Both the position numbers and the translations under genes were made by a program. 64,000 nt of DNA from Takakia lepidozioides (taxonomy: Eukaryota; Streptophyta; Takakiopsida; Takakiales; Takakiaceae), in assembly GCA_030704615.1 (NCBI GenBank), contig CM060733.1, positions 46,812,001 to 46,876,000 on the forward strand, given 5' to 3'. Of the stretch, positions 47,331-58,798 are shown in pieces. Each line of letters starts with the position of its first letter. Position 1 is the first letter of the stretch. The notes under the pieces were generated by a model. It was given only the letters and a program-made list of their open reading frames with translations. It ran no database searches and was not told the DNA's origin.

Positions 47331-47516
47331 GCCTCTCATTTTTTAATAATTGGGACTTGAATGCACCTATGGGCCCCGCCAGTACGGCCCATGGGGTGAG
47401 CTCATGAACCCACCCCCCTTCCACCGGGTCTAGATTCTGAATTTTTTCTAAGTCATAGTTCTTTAACGGCGGCGGACCTTCTAGCGGACTGGCCAAACCC
47501 TCAACAGACTGACTCC

Positions 47517-47690
47517 AACTAGCGAGCGGACTGACCAGAGGATTGGCGAGCGGACTGACCAGCAGACCGGCGAGCGGACTGACGATTGGCGAGCGGACTG
47601 ACTCATTCCGGCAGACTGGCGAGCGGACTCACCAGCAGAATGGCGATTGACGAGCGGACTGACTGGCGACGGACTCCAACTGGCGAGCGC
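47517..47690. repeat. GCGAGCGGACTGAC minisatellite
   Basis: Imperfect units of GGCGAGCGGACTGACCAGCA or shorter repeat about seven times. Confidence 0.8.
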
Positions 47691-47754
47691 CTAACTCCAA
47701 CCTTCAAACCCTCCTCAAACAAAATATATATTTATAATTAACACACATTACCAC

Positions 47755-47835
47755 CACAATGTCACCTGCCAGGATTTGAACAACAGACCTCAATTTCATC
47801 ACAAGTTGCTCTTTACCATCACACTAGCCACTGCT
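47755..47835 (-). repeat. SINE-like element, tRNA-derived head
   Basis: The minus strand reads GTGTGATGGTAAAGAGC (A-box-like) and TTGTTCAAATCCTGG (B-box-like) at tRNA-like spacing. No full cloverleaf is evident, so a SINE is more likely than a tRNA gene. Confidence 0.45.
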
Positions 47836-48029
47836 TTCTGCAAACTCTTAAAATAAATAAATAATTATTTACATATCTTCAGGTGTTTTGTGGGCCCAAC
47901 AAACTCGCTCCCCCTCTCGCTTCCCCTGCGCGCGCCCCGGGGCGGCTCACCCGAGCAGACTGACCCTGCAGGGTAGGGGTCGCCTCACCCTGCGCGACCC
48001 CCCGTGCCACCCGCGGACCCCGCCACAAC

Positions 48030-49345
48030 CACATGTGCCCGCATTCAGGAAAGCCCACTTTGCTTATTTTCCCAAATTTCCAGCGACCCAAAGTACTTGA
48101 AATTCCACATCTCCCGTGCATGGACACTGTGGGTCCAAAAATCATGAGACCAAGCCGGTGCACCCCTCATCATCGAGGGGTTTCCAAAGGCACCAAGCAC
48201 CGGGCTGGGTCCCCGCGGTTTGGGAGATCTCAACGACGCTACAAAACAAAACAAAACAAACGTCTTGATTCATATATTGACTAGGATAGCTTGTGCTGTT
48301 GGCCCAAGTGTCCAGGGTCATCTAAAGCCCATGTGCAATCTCTTATGTATCCAAGTGCGTCTCCTATGTCGGGCCCATGTCGACCTCTATGGTAGCTTGT
48401 GCCGTTGGCCCATGTGTGAATAATTGAAATCTAAGACTAAGTGCAATTTCCTATGTATCCTAGTGCGTCTCCTATGTCGAGGCCCATCTAAGCCCAAGTG
48501 CAATCTTTTATGTATCCAAGTGCATCTCTCGTGTAGAGGCCCAAGTGTCCACTGTCATTTAAGCCCAAGAGCAATCTCCTATGTATCCAAGTGCGTCTCC
48601 TATGTATCCAATGACATCTGCCATGTGCGTCTCCTATGTCGAGGCCATCTAAGCCCAGTGTGCAATCTTTTATGTACCCAAATGAATCTCCCATGTAGAT
48701 GCCCAAGTGTCCACTGTCATCTAAAATCAAGTGCAATTTCATATGTATCCCAGTGCGTCTCTTATATTGAGGCCCAAGTGTGACCTCTAGTGTAGCCTAT
48801 GCCGTTGGCCCATGTGTGAAAAATTGAAGTCTAAGCCCAAGTGCAATCTTCTATTCATGTATCCAAGTGTATCTCCCATGTAGAGGTCCAAGTGTGACCT
48901 CCAGTGTGCACTGCAATCCCCAATGTATCCAAAGACCTATAGTTTGGGAGATCTCTATGTCATTGCCCACTTTGCTATTTTTGCAATCTCCCCTCTCGAG
49001 GCTTCATATATCGATATATCCACTTTGCTATTTTTTGTGAATTTCCAGCAACCAAAAATACTTGAAATTCCAAATCTCCCACATGAAGGGCCAATGCTCT
49101 AGGAAAGCCCACTTTGCTATATTTCTCGAATTTCCAATGACCCACAACAATTGAAATTCCAGATCTCCCACACCGCTGGTCCAAAAATCATGAGACCAAG
49201 CCGGTGCACCCCTCCTCACTGAGGGCTTTCCAACGACACCAAGCACCCGCGCTTGGGCCCGCGGTTTGGGAGATCTCAACGACGCTGCAAAGCAAAGCAA
49301 AACAAAACAAACGTCTCGATTCATATATTGATATAGCCTGTAGGC
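48030..49345 (+). repeat. Dispersed repeat family block 3
   Basis: Two copies of the long module (48.03-48.27 and 49.0-49.33 kb) each end in a CAAAACAAAACAAA tail followed by TCATATATTGA, with the short CAAGTGCAATCTCCTATGTA module repeated many times between them. Confidence 0.75.
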
Positions 49346-49865
49346 CAGAATCTAATTGTGCATATTACAAAATTAAATAATTATAGGGTGGATGAAGAAA
49401 GAAAAAAGAAAAATAATACCCCCATAGAAAATACCTCTTTATCACACGTGATTCTTCCCCGGGGTCTCGGGCTAGTCGGTAGCCCAAACTACTAAGGATA
49501 TCAAAATTAGACAGACCCTCAAACTTTAATATACACAATACGTGCAAGACAATCAATGAAATTAACACATTTCTTGGCCATACCAATAATATCCTCGAGC
49601 TTTCTATCTACGACAATACTATTATTCACATCGTCCAAAATTAACATGATACTAAAATATTCTGACATATCATGAATTGTTGTTCTACTAGATTATACTA
49701 AAAAACTAGCCTTGAGAATGGAATTCAACGTATAAACATCATAAGCATTGTGAGACCTTGTCAAGACTCAAAAGTGTTTTGCTCTCAGCTAGTAGTTCTA
49801 CAATCATATGTTCATTGCATCTCGACTAGAGGAAGTTAGACTATATCTTTCTAGCGGTTTAAAGT

Positions 49866-50327
49866 ATGGAGACTCTTGTTGGTATGAGCAAAGTCATGGG
49901 GATGATTTTAGCAGCTATGACATTACTCTTTATGCTTCCGGTGGAAGGATCAGTGACTTTTCACTCAGGAGATGCAACTTTTTCCGGAAACTATGAGTTG
50001 TTCATGCAATCCGCCTGTAATTTGGTGGTGTATGACAATCACGGCGTAAAGAAACCCATATGGGCCACGTACACTAATGGTCTTGGTCCCAATTGTTACA
50101 TGGTTGCGCAAGATATGGAAACCTTGTGGTCTATAATCAGTCAAATCAACCCGCTTTGGGACTCCCAGTCAAATGATAAAATACAGTGCGACACTCATCA
50201 ATATACACTTGATCTACTTAATACTGGAAACCTATGTATGGTTTGTACATATCCCATCGTTGATCCATCGAATGGTGTAACTAAATATGCAGTCTCATGG
50301 TGCTCTGGAACTGGAAATGGTCCATAG
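49866..50327 (+). CDS. Secreted GNA-type (bulb-type) lectin-like protein
   Basis: A single open exon of 153 codons. Residues 8-28 form a hydrophobic signal peptide (VMGMILAAMTLLFMLPVEG); translation could begin at Met1, Met7 or a nearby Met. The mature part is a beta-prism lectin-like domain: VTFHSGDATFSGNYELFM, then QSACNLVVY at 48-56, which aligns with the mannose-binding QxDxNxVxY motif, then KKPIWATYTNGLGPNCYM. The motif Asp is Ala here, so sugar binding at that site may be lost. The C-terminal half (three to four Cys, MVCTYP) is less typical. It sits alone between dispersed repeats, with no sign of introns or transposon genes. A lectin fold is my reading. Activity is unknown. Confidence 0.7.
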   Translation: METLVGMSKVMGMILAAMTLLFMLPVEGSVTFHSGDATFSGNYELFMQSACNLVVYDNHGVKKPIWATYTNGLGPNCYMVAQDMETLWSIISQINPLWDSQSNDKIQCDTHQYTLDLLNTGNLCMVCTYPIVDPSNGVTKYAVSWCSGTGNGP

Positions 50328-51034
50328 GATGGCAGTTGCCAGAAAAATAACCACCAAATAGGGCCAGAAGGCTTATAGTACCCCGTGATTATGTTTATGT
50401 TTGATATATGACATTATAACCTTTTGCTCACAATTATATATTTATGGAAAAATGACATTATGTCTCAATTTGGACTCGTACTCTAGAAAAACATATTATA
50501 ACCATGTCATGGAATCAGTATGCTCTTCATTGAAATTTGATCAACAAACATGTAAGATTTTAAAATTGTTGGCTTACACACATCTTCTATTGACAAAGAA
50601 GAGAACATTTTGGATCATATATATCCAATTTCAGTGTAGCATTTGAAGGCAGAGGGAAAATATTTATTTTGATTGCAATAAAATATTAAAATGACTAGGT
50701 ATCATACCACATGTGGGACCGTTTATTTATCTTTTTTACATTTCATAAGTGATGAATGGAGGCGGGCTCCTACTTCACATGAATGCGCTATCTATTACAT
50801 ATGTTGTATTGTATTGATGGAATGAGCTAGTGTAAATGCTAGATCAGAAACACAAAGTGAAGTGGCTCTTAGTTACACCGGCTTTGGCTGGAGTGTTTTA
50901 TCTCTCATTAGAAACTCTATTCCTGATAAAAATATCTTTTAATAGAATGATGAATAAAAAATATCCAAATAAAATCCTCAAATAATGATAAAATTAGTTG
51001 TGTATTAGATGAAAAAAATTGTCTGCTAATTAAT
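50328..51034. other. AT-rich spacer 3' of the lectin gene
   Basis: No gene seen. It contains GCAATAAAATATTAAAATG near 50,676, a possible polyadenylation region if the lectin transcript is long. Confidence 0.4.
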
Positions 51035-53700
51035 ATAGGGTAGCCTGTGCCGTTGGCCCAAGTGTCTAGTGTCAAGTGTAAGATCTTCTATGTATCACAA
51101 TGCGTCTCCTATGTCGAGGCCCAAGTGCGACCTCTAGTGTAGCCTATGCCATTGGCCCATGTGTGAAGAATTGAAATCTAAGGCCAAATGTAATTTCCTA
51201 TGTATCCAAATGCCTCTCCTATGTGGATGCCCCTCTAAGCCCAAGTGCAATCTTCTATTCATGTATCCAAGTGCATCTTCCATGTAGAGGCCCAAGTGTC
51301 CATTGTCATGTAACTTGCCAAAGTGCAATATCCTATGTATCCAGGTACGTCTCTCATGTCAAGGCCCAATTTATTTTTTCCATTAATTTGTTGAGTAGTA
51401 ATATATCCATTCATTATTGATATATCTCCCGTCGAGGCTCCCAGGAAAGCCCACTTTGCTATTTTTCCCGAATTTCCAGCGACCAGAAGCACTTGAAATG
51501 ACACATCTCCCACACCGTAGGTCCAAAAATCATGGGACCAAGCCGGTGCACCCCTCTTCATCGAGGGCTTTCCAATGGTACCAAGCACCAGGGCTGGGGC
51601 CTTGCAAATTGGGACATCTCTATGCTACAAAACAAAACAAAACAAATGAATTGGCTTCTTTCATATATTGACTAGGGTGGCCTGTGCCGTTGGCCCAAGT
51701 GTCCAGTGTCATCTAATTAGTATAAGTGCAATCCCCGATGTATCCAAGTGCGTCTCTTATGTCGAGACCCAAATGAGGCCCAAATGCAACCTCTGGGTAG
51801 CCTGTGCCGTTGGCCCAAGTGTCCAGTGCAAGATCTAAGCCCAAGTGTAAAATCTTCTATGTATCCTAGTGCGTCTCCTATGTCGAGGCCCAAGTGCGAC
51901 CTCTAGTGTAGCCTATGCCATTGGCCCATGTGTGAAGAATTGAAATCTAAGACCAAGTGCAATTTCCTATGTATCCAAGTGTGTCTCCTAGGTCGAGGCC
52001 CTCTAAGCCCAAGTACAATCTTCTATTCATATGTCTAAGTGCATCTCCTATGTAGAGGCCCAAGTGTCCAGTGTCATCTAAGCCTAAGTGCAGTCTCCTA
52101 TGTATTCAAGGGCGTCTCCCATATGCGTCTCCTATGTCGAGGCCCATCTAAGCCCAGTGTGCAATCTCCTATGTCATCTAAGTCCAAATGCATTTTTTTT
52201 CCACGCCAGATTTGAACCGGAGACCTTTCCCTTGATATCTCTCCGGATCCTGTCGAGGCTCCAACCATTGTCCCATGAAAGCCCACTTTGCTATTTTTCG
52301 TGAATTTCCAACGACCAAAAGTACTTGAAATTCCACATCCACATCTCCCACACTGCAAGTCCAAAAATCATGAGATCAAGTCGGTGCACCCCTCCTCATC
52401 GAAGGCTTTCCAACGGTACCAAGCACCAAGGCTGGGCCCCGCGGTTTGGGACATCTCAACGTGACAAAACAAAACAAAACAAATGGCAAATCTGGTCGTA
52501 GGCTCTATGGAAAAAAGATGCAATTGGACTTAGATGACATTGCCATTTAAGCCTATTGTGCAATCTCCTATGTATCCAAATACGTCTCCCATGTCAAGGC
52601 CCGATTAATTTTTTTCCATGAATTTATTGAGTAGTAATATATCCTATCATTATTGATGTGTCTCCCGTCTCTAGGGTAGCTTGTGCCGTTGGCCCAAGTG
52701 TCAAGTGTCATCTAAGCCCCAGTGCAATCTCCTATGTATGCAAGTGCGTCTCCTATGTCGAGGCCCAAGTGCGACGTCTAGGGTAGCCTCCGATGTTAGC
52801 CCAAGGGTCCAATGTCATCTAAGTCCAATTGCATCTTTCTTCATAGGGCATTGCATTTGGACTTAGATGACATTTGGAGGTCGCACTTGGACACATAGGA
52901 GATTGCACTTGGGCTTAGATTTCAATTCTTCACACATGTGCCAATGGCACAGGCTATCCTAGGCGTAGATCTCCCAAACAGGAGGGTCTTTGGAAACATA
53001 GGGGATTGCACTTGGACTTAGATGACACTGGACACCTGGGCCAATGACACAGGCTATCCTAGTCAATATATGAAGCAAGCTAGTTTGTTTGTTTTGACAC
53101 ATTGAGATGTCCCAAACCGTGGTGCTTGGTGCTTGGTACTGTTAGAAAGCCCTCGATGAGGAGGGGTGCACCGGCTTGGTCTCATAATTTTTGGACCTAG
53201 AGTGTGGGAGATGTCAAATTTCAAGTACTTTGGTCTCTGGAAATTCATGAAAAATAGAAAAATGGGCTTTCCTGGAGCAATGATTGGCCCTTCATGTGGG
53301 AAATTTGGAATTTCAAGTATTTTTTGTCTTTGGAAATTCACAAAAAATAGCAAAGTGGATATATCAATATATGAAGCGTTGACAGAGGGGAGAGTGCAAA
53401 AATAGCAAAGTAGGCAATGAGAGATCTCCCAAACTGCACATCTTTGGATACATAGGGGATTGTGTTTGGACTTAGATGACAATGGACACTCGAGGTCACA
53501 CTTGGGCCTCTACTTGGGAGAAGCACTTGATACATAAGAGATTGCACTTGGGGCTTCGATTTCAATTCTTCACATATGGGCCAATGACACAGGCTACCCT
53601 AGATCTCCCAAATTGTAGGGTATGTGGATATATAGGGGATTGCACTTGGACTTAGATGACACTGGACACTTGGGCCAATGGCACAGGCTACCCTAGTATA
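51035..53700. repeat. Dispersed repeat family block 4, arranged as a large inverted repeat
   Basis: From 51,035 to about 52,840 the family runs in plus orientation (long modules at 51.43-51.66 and 52.26-52.49 kb, short tandem text between). From about 52,850 to 53,700 it runs in minus orientation (GGACTTAGATGACACTGGAC text and a reversed long module at 53.06-53.40 kb). The turning point carries CATCTAAGTCC-AATTGCAT facing ATGCAATTTGG-type sequence around 52,811-52,877. Confidence 0.75.
52190..52260 (-). repeat. SINE-like head with box B
   Basis: The minus strand has GGTTCAAATCTGGCG, a good pol III B box, inside the repeat block. No complete tRNA is seen. Confidence 0.35.
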
Positions 53701-55666
53701 CCTTAAACAAGCACATTAGTTCCCTAGAGGCACATTAATACATGATTTAATATTATAAGTCCATGACAGTCTTTCATGACTATGAACCAAATTTCATCCA
53801 TGATGCTTAATTTCATTCATTAATCATTTTTGACCAGTGGTGTTGATCAAATTCATCCTACGCCTTACGATGCACCACGTGTTTGAAATTAACGTAAATT
53901 GTCAGGACTTACATCCATCCACAATTAATGTGGGATCCATTGGAGCGCTTCGTTTAATTGGTCTTGGACGCATTAAACAGGTTCCAGACACATTAAACAT
54001 GAAAATTAATGTTTATGGATGATGGCTTCTAAGTTGGATGAAAACAAGCATGTATCCTTATCAACCGCCATTGGACATGGATGATGCAAGATGAAAGGCC
54101 ATTAATATCTAACCTAAAGTGTGTTTATACAAGGTTGGGTCTAATGAGTTTTTGGCGTATATGTGTATTTTGAATCCTACGTATTTAATGATATTGTGGT
54201 TTCTATTAATTAATAGATTCATGTTTGCTGTTTTTTTTTTGGGGGCCCTGCCTCTGCAGAGCCCACTGTTTACTAATTTAGTAAGTAGTAAGTTAGTAGG
54301 TAGTAAGAGGGGGGCCTCCCTTATATACCCTCTCAAGGCGGTGGGACCTTCTAGAAGCCGGCCGACCGTGGGACCCTTTCTAGAAGGCCCTAGACACAAG
54401 TCAGCCCTACAAGACTCTTTATTAATTTGGCCAATTTAATACCTCCCTTCTTTTTTTGGACCCCTTGATCTCACTCCTTAATACACGTGGCCTTACTACA
54501 TAAGGCCCCCTAATTCTTGGGCCACTCTAGAATGAACATGGCCCCAATGAAACTCCTCTACATATTTATAACGCTTTGACCATGCACTTGGATGACTGGC
54601 TCTAACCGGTCATCCATAATCCCATTATGGATGACCGACTATAGCCGGTCCAATGTTTTCAAAAAGAGCATCTTGGAAAAATAGATACGCATAAATAGCA
54701 TCCATTGTACCAAGATAACTTTTTTGATGAGGTTGTTTAGGGAGTCTTATAGAGTTGGGTCAAAATGTTGTGCCAAGTAGGCACTACTATCTATGGCACA
54801 AACAACCACAGCTCATACATATTCTGTGAATATACTTACGAATGAGAACCTAAATTATTCTGTGGACATTCTTCTTGAGAGACAGTAGGTTGCCGGAAGC
54901 TGCAAAAGAGAGGAAAGAGTGGGGGCATGGATCAGGAAGGGCTGCATTCCCAAAAGGAAGCTTTCTGGAAGTTGGGTTAGGCTTGATTCTGGTGGTTTAT
55001 GTGGACAAACCGAAGCATGGGAGAAGAGGGAGATGTCTGACTTGGGTCCTTTCTGCTTTGGATCTGTGGTTGGATTGACGCATAGCATGTGCCGGACATG
55101 AGGGTGTTTTAGGGTTGCATCATCCTTGAATCCCGTCTGCGTCGGCATATGTGCGTGGATCTTTGCAATCAGGCATCAGAGTAAACTCCCCACATGGATC
55201 CAGAAAACCTTGTGTGCGCTGGAAGATGAAGGTACGCAGTACAGCTTGAAATTTAGCGTGAAGCGGTTAGTCCTGTCCAACATACATTTTTGCGGCGATC
55301 AAACCTACCCGCCCCTCTCCCTTCTGGAATAGCGTTTAGGTAGTTAGACAGGCACAGGTGTGCAAATTTTCTGAATTTTTTTGTCAGACAAAACAGGAAA
55401 ATGCGCTGCACGTAGGGTTGCCGAATTGGCAGAGGGCATGTCCTCTTTCAGTAAGCGGAAAATATCGGCCTTCCACTTCCTATCCATGTCTCTCAGGAAT
55501 CAGAAGTCGGGCGTGCTATTCTTCTCTCAAGAAAGAATAATTACTGCGACTAGTTCATCAATCCGTCGGTGAGGTGACTTCCCTTTGTCAGTAGAGTCGT
55601 TTTGGTCTCGAATTTTGAAGAATTGGTTGGGGGATCAAAGTTTTGTCGCACTGCGGTGGGCGCCAC
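53701..55666. other. Spacer and upstream region of the rhomboid-like gene
   Basis: No supportable coding sequence. Near 54,250-54,370 there is a segment with CTGCAGAGCCCACTG and TTATATACCCTCTC that could be a promoter-like or LTR-like piece. The last few hundred bases before 55,667 probably include promoter and 5' UTR of the rhomboid-like gene. Confidence 0.35.
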
Positions 55667-56485
55667 ATGGGGCGGCTCCTGGTATATGACATCATTGAGA
55701 AACCCGGGAGCTCATTCTTCATTGCAGTGTGCAGTGCAATATGGTTCTATATCCAAAAGAAAGGTGTAGGGTATGCAGATGTGGGGTTAAACTACGAAAA
55801 TGTAGTGTCGGAGGGACAGTATTGGCGTCTCATCACGTCTGCTTTTTCTCACATCAGCTTTCTACACCTGATTTTCAACATGAGTGCCATCTGGAGTCTT
55901 GGGGTTGTGGAGAGCATACCAGAATACAATCTTGGGGTGCAGTATTACCTTCAGTATACTTTAGTATTGCTGCTTCTCTCGGGATTGCTGGTGCTAGGGA
56001 TGTACCATGTGCTCATCTATCGATTCAAGATGGAGTATTTCCAGCGGGTGGTAGCTGTTGGCTACTCATGCGTTGTGTTTGGATGGATGACGATTCTTGC
56101 GGTGAAGCAGCCATCTTCAAAACTGAGCATTTTTGGGCTTCTATCTCTCCCAGTGAGCTTCGCTCCATTTGAGTCACTCATATTCACGTCCATCATTGTT
56201 CCCCAGGCAAGCTTTTTGGGACATCTCGCAGGGATTCTGGTCGGTTATCTCATAGGCTGGGGTGTAGTGCAAGGCATGACCAACTACTGGGCCGTCACCC
56301 TTATAGCCTGGATTGTGCTAGGGCTCCTGATAAGCTTAAAGCGCTCGTCCTCAATTACTTTGCCATTCTTGGAAATTGAGTCTGTTGCAGATCCATTTCT
56401 ACCAAATGCCGGCTCATTCGTGTCTGATTCGACAAGCAATGGGGCAGCCAGCTGGCCTACTCTGTCTGGGATCAACATGGTGTAG
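55667..56485 (+). CDS. RBL13-like: Rhomboid-like membrane protein, plant RBL13 type
   Basis: An intronless 272-codon gene starting at [14 protein letters not shown]; the in-frame upstream codons lack ATG. It has six or more hydrophobic segments. Rhomboid marks are H67 and N71 in [12 protein letters not shown] (HxxxN), S134 in VGYSCVVFG, where the usual GxSG reads GYSC, and H186 in [15 protein letters not shown]. The proposed catalytic Ser and His are therefore both present. The sequence [20 protein letters not shown] with IWSLGVVE is characteristic of the plant RBL13 group. Members are thought to be intramembrane proteases or inactive relatives in the secretory pathway or organelles; the substrate is unknown. 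The protein ends with a hydrophilic tail. It looks intact and host-encoded, and is tail-to-tail with the invertase gene. Confidence 0.9.
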   Translation: MGRLLVYDIIEKPGSSFFIAVCSAIWFYIQKKGVGYADVGLNYENVVSEGQYWRLITSAFSHISFLHLIFNMSAIWSLGVVESIPEYNLGVQYYLQYTLVLLLLSGLLVLGMYHVLIYRFKMEYFQRVVAVGYSCVVFGWMTILAVKQPSSKLSIFGLLSLPVSFAPFESLIFTSIIVPQASFLGHLAGILVGYLIGWGVVQGMTNYWAVTLIAWIVLGLLISLKRSSSITLPFLEIESVADPFLPNAGSFVSDSTSNGAASWPTLSGINMV

Positions 56486-58798
56486 TCCGGGGAGACCCAA
56501 GTCATCCCCACGCCCTCGCACTCTGGCATCCTTGATACAGCTATGAAGGTCATATTCCAGTTTTAGACATGTCACAGCATGAATCTCCATCTATCAGGTG
56601 AGCTGGTTGTTCTAGGGTCAGATAAAATCTGCAGTGCAGTGACGAATGCTGAAATAGAAAAGAGCTGCAGTTTGTAGGTGTCACAAACCTTTCAAAGTCT
56701 TTGGCAAGAGCCTACATTGTCGTGTGGCTCTTGGCTACACTCCATTCTTCCCTGTGCTGCTCTACTTTCTTGTACAATAAGAGTGTATATTGCCAGATAA
56801 CTGAGATTCTTTTGTGCTTTGTAGGCTCTTGTTTTGATCTATGCTTGTTTCAAATCAACGAATCAGACAAGGAGATAAGGACGGGATATTATTGGCGGAT
56901 TCTGCCTGCAGTAATGCTTGATGACTTCTGATCGGGGAAAGACCCACTGGTTACATTGTGATACATTTCAGCAACAATCATAGTTGTGCAGGCATGCCTC
57001 ACTGTTCACAGTACAATGTGGAGTTCTTGACAACTCTGTAATGAGTGCGCATTTTTTTGTGCTACTGGTGCTTTGAACAGCTGGGTTGCAGATAACTCAC
57101 TTAAGCGAGCTTCTTCTGCTAGTGAACACATCAAGCATCTCCATACCTGGCCATGTATTTTCCTCATTGACACGGCAAGAGGTGTTTCTGGTATTGTTGG
57201 TGTGAAGGGCCGTGTTTGTAGCTCAACTCAAGCAGCCTACCCAAAGCATGAACCTAGTAAAGGGTAATCTCTGAGGCATATAACAAAGGGATGCAATATG
57301 TTCCCTATGTTGTCTCTCCCCAAGTCTTTTGGGGTGAAGAGACACAATAATTTGTGCTTGCTTTGTTATGAGTCTATATTTTCCTCCGTGGAGTTAGTCA
57401 TCCAAGGGCTGCCTAGCCCTACCGACGAAATCAGATAGAGCATTCAAGTACTTAGTCTTAGCCATGCAACTTGTACAGAGCAGTGGTCTCCCCAGCCAAA
57501 TTGGAAGGCTTGTTCCTGCACTGTCCCGCGGGATGACGATGGTGCCGAAGTAAAGTATGTAATTTTTGAAGTCTACATAGGTGAACTTGAACTTCAGCTT
57601 CCTGCTAACTTCGGAAGGTCGGAGGCTCAGGCAAGGTGCTCACAGAGAAGCAGTGATGGACTTGACAGCAATACTAAGGGAATGGTCGATGATTGCATAT
57701 TGGTGTGAACAGGCCCTTAGATGCATACACGGGCCAGCAGCAAACCAGTAAACCAGCAGCAGAGGTTGAAACTGGTGGTTCCCCATGACAAATAGTCACC
57801 TAGGCAGTTATTTGACAGAAAACAGATATCTCATTCTATCTGGAGTTTACATATACACATCTCACAAAATGCTTCAGTAGTTGCCAAGTTTGAGGTGCGG
57901 ACTGGATTGAAGATTGACAACAGATGATGTTAGAATAAGCTTCAGAAGCTTCAACCAAAAAATACTCCATGGCAACAATCAAAAGAAGAGACAATACTGC
58001 AACAACTGTTGTTCCCCTAATGGCAGTCATGGTGTAAGACTGAAATCAAAGAGGCTGGGTAGTAGCCAGCAATGAATAAGAGTGGCAACAACATCCATTA
58101 CTCAAATTTGACATGGCAAGTTTAAATTTTGAGCTTGCCCAGAAAGGGCAGGCATGTGAATAGGAGGACCCTATTATGACCCTCCGTATCTACTGTCACC
58201 CCTACTCCTGAATACCTGAAGCCTCCACATAGCAAATCATCAGACTCCATTGTACACAGATCTCTTCTGTACTTTCCCTTCCAGCTTGGGATGAAGAGAG
58301 AATAACTTTCGGGAGCAGTTGTTTTCAGGGAAAGAACTCCTTTGGGACTGTAGTAGCTTGTATTAGAGAGAACAGTAGGCCCACCATTACCAAAACACAT
58401 CACTTCGCCCCTATGCAAAGACGTCTCTCAGCCCATGACAGGAACTCCACAAAGAGTGTAGCTTTCTCCTTTATCGCCTCCCTCTTTTTTCTCCAGAGTA
58501 AGCCACAAGGATTACATCCCCCCACTGCACCCAGAGATGAGGAAAGATCTCTCCGAGTATCATTCTCCCCGTCCAGGTAGAGACTGTCGTACCGTGTAAC
58601 CACCATATTCTCCCTGCCTTCCCTAAATGTGCCCAAAAAGGTAGAGAAAGTTTACTGTTTCTCCCCTTCAGGATGGCAAGACAGCGGCAGTCGCACAGTT
58701 GTCTCTCCATTCCAGTGGTCCGTGTACAGAGAAAGTGATCTACATCTAGAAATATTACTGTGGGCTCTTTCATAGGAATCCACTCCATCTACTGTTGC
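56486..58798. other. Intergenic region between two convergent genes
   Basis: Expected to hold the 3' UTRs of the rhomboid-like (plus) and invertase (minus) genes. A short segment near 57,300-57,385 (GGTGAAGAGACACAATAATT) matches the tail of the SINE-like element at 29.64-29.80 kb. Frames on the minus strand between 58,122 and 58,788 are not supported as genes. Confidence 0.5.

Noticed and set aside
29636-52260. tRNA genes suggested by GGTTCAAA-type B boxes
   Set aside because: None of the three sites folds into a full cloverleaf with acceptor and anticodon stems by eye; SINE heads fit better.
54855-55148. Short overlapping frames on both strands upstream of the rhomboid-like gene
   Set aside because: They have no recognisable domain and no start or splice evidence.
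58122-58788. Minus-strand open frames downstream of the invertase stop
   Set aside because: No domain and no splice continuity; they most likely lie in the 3' UTR or spacer.
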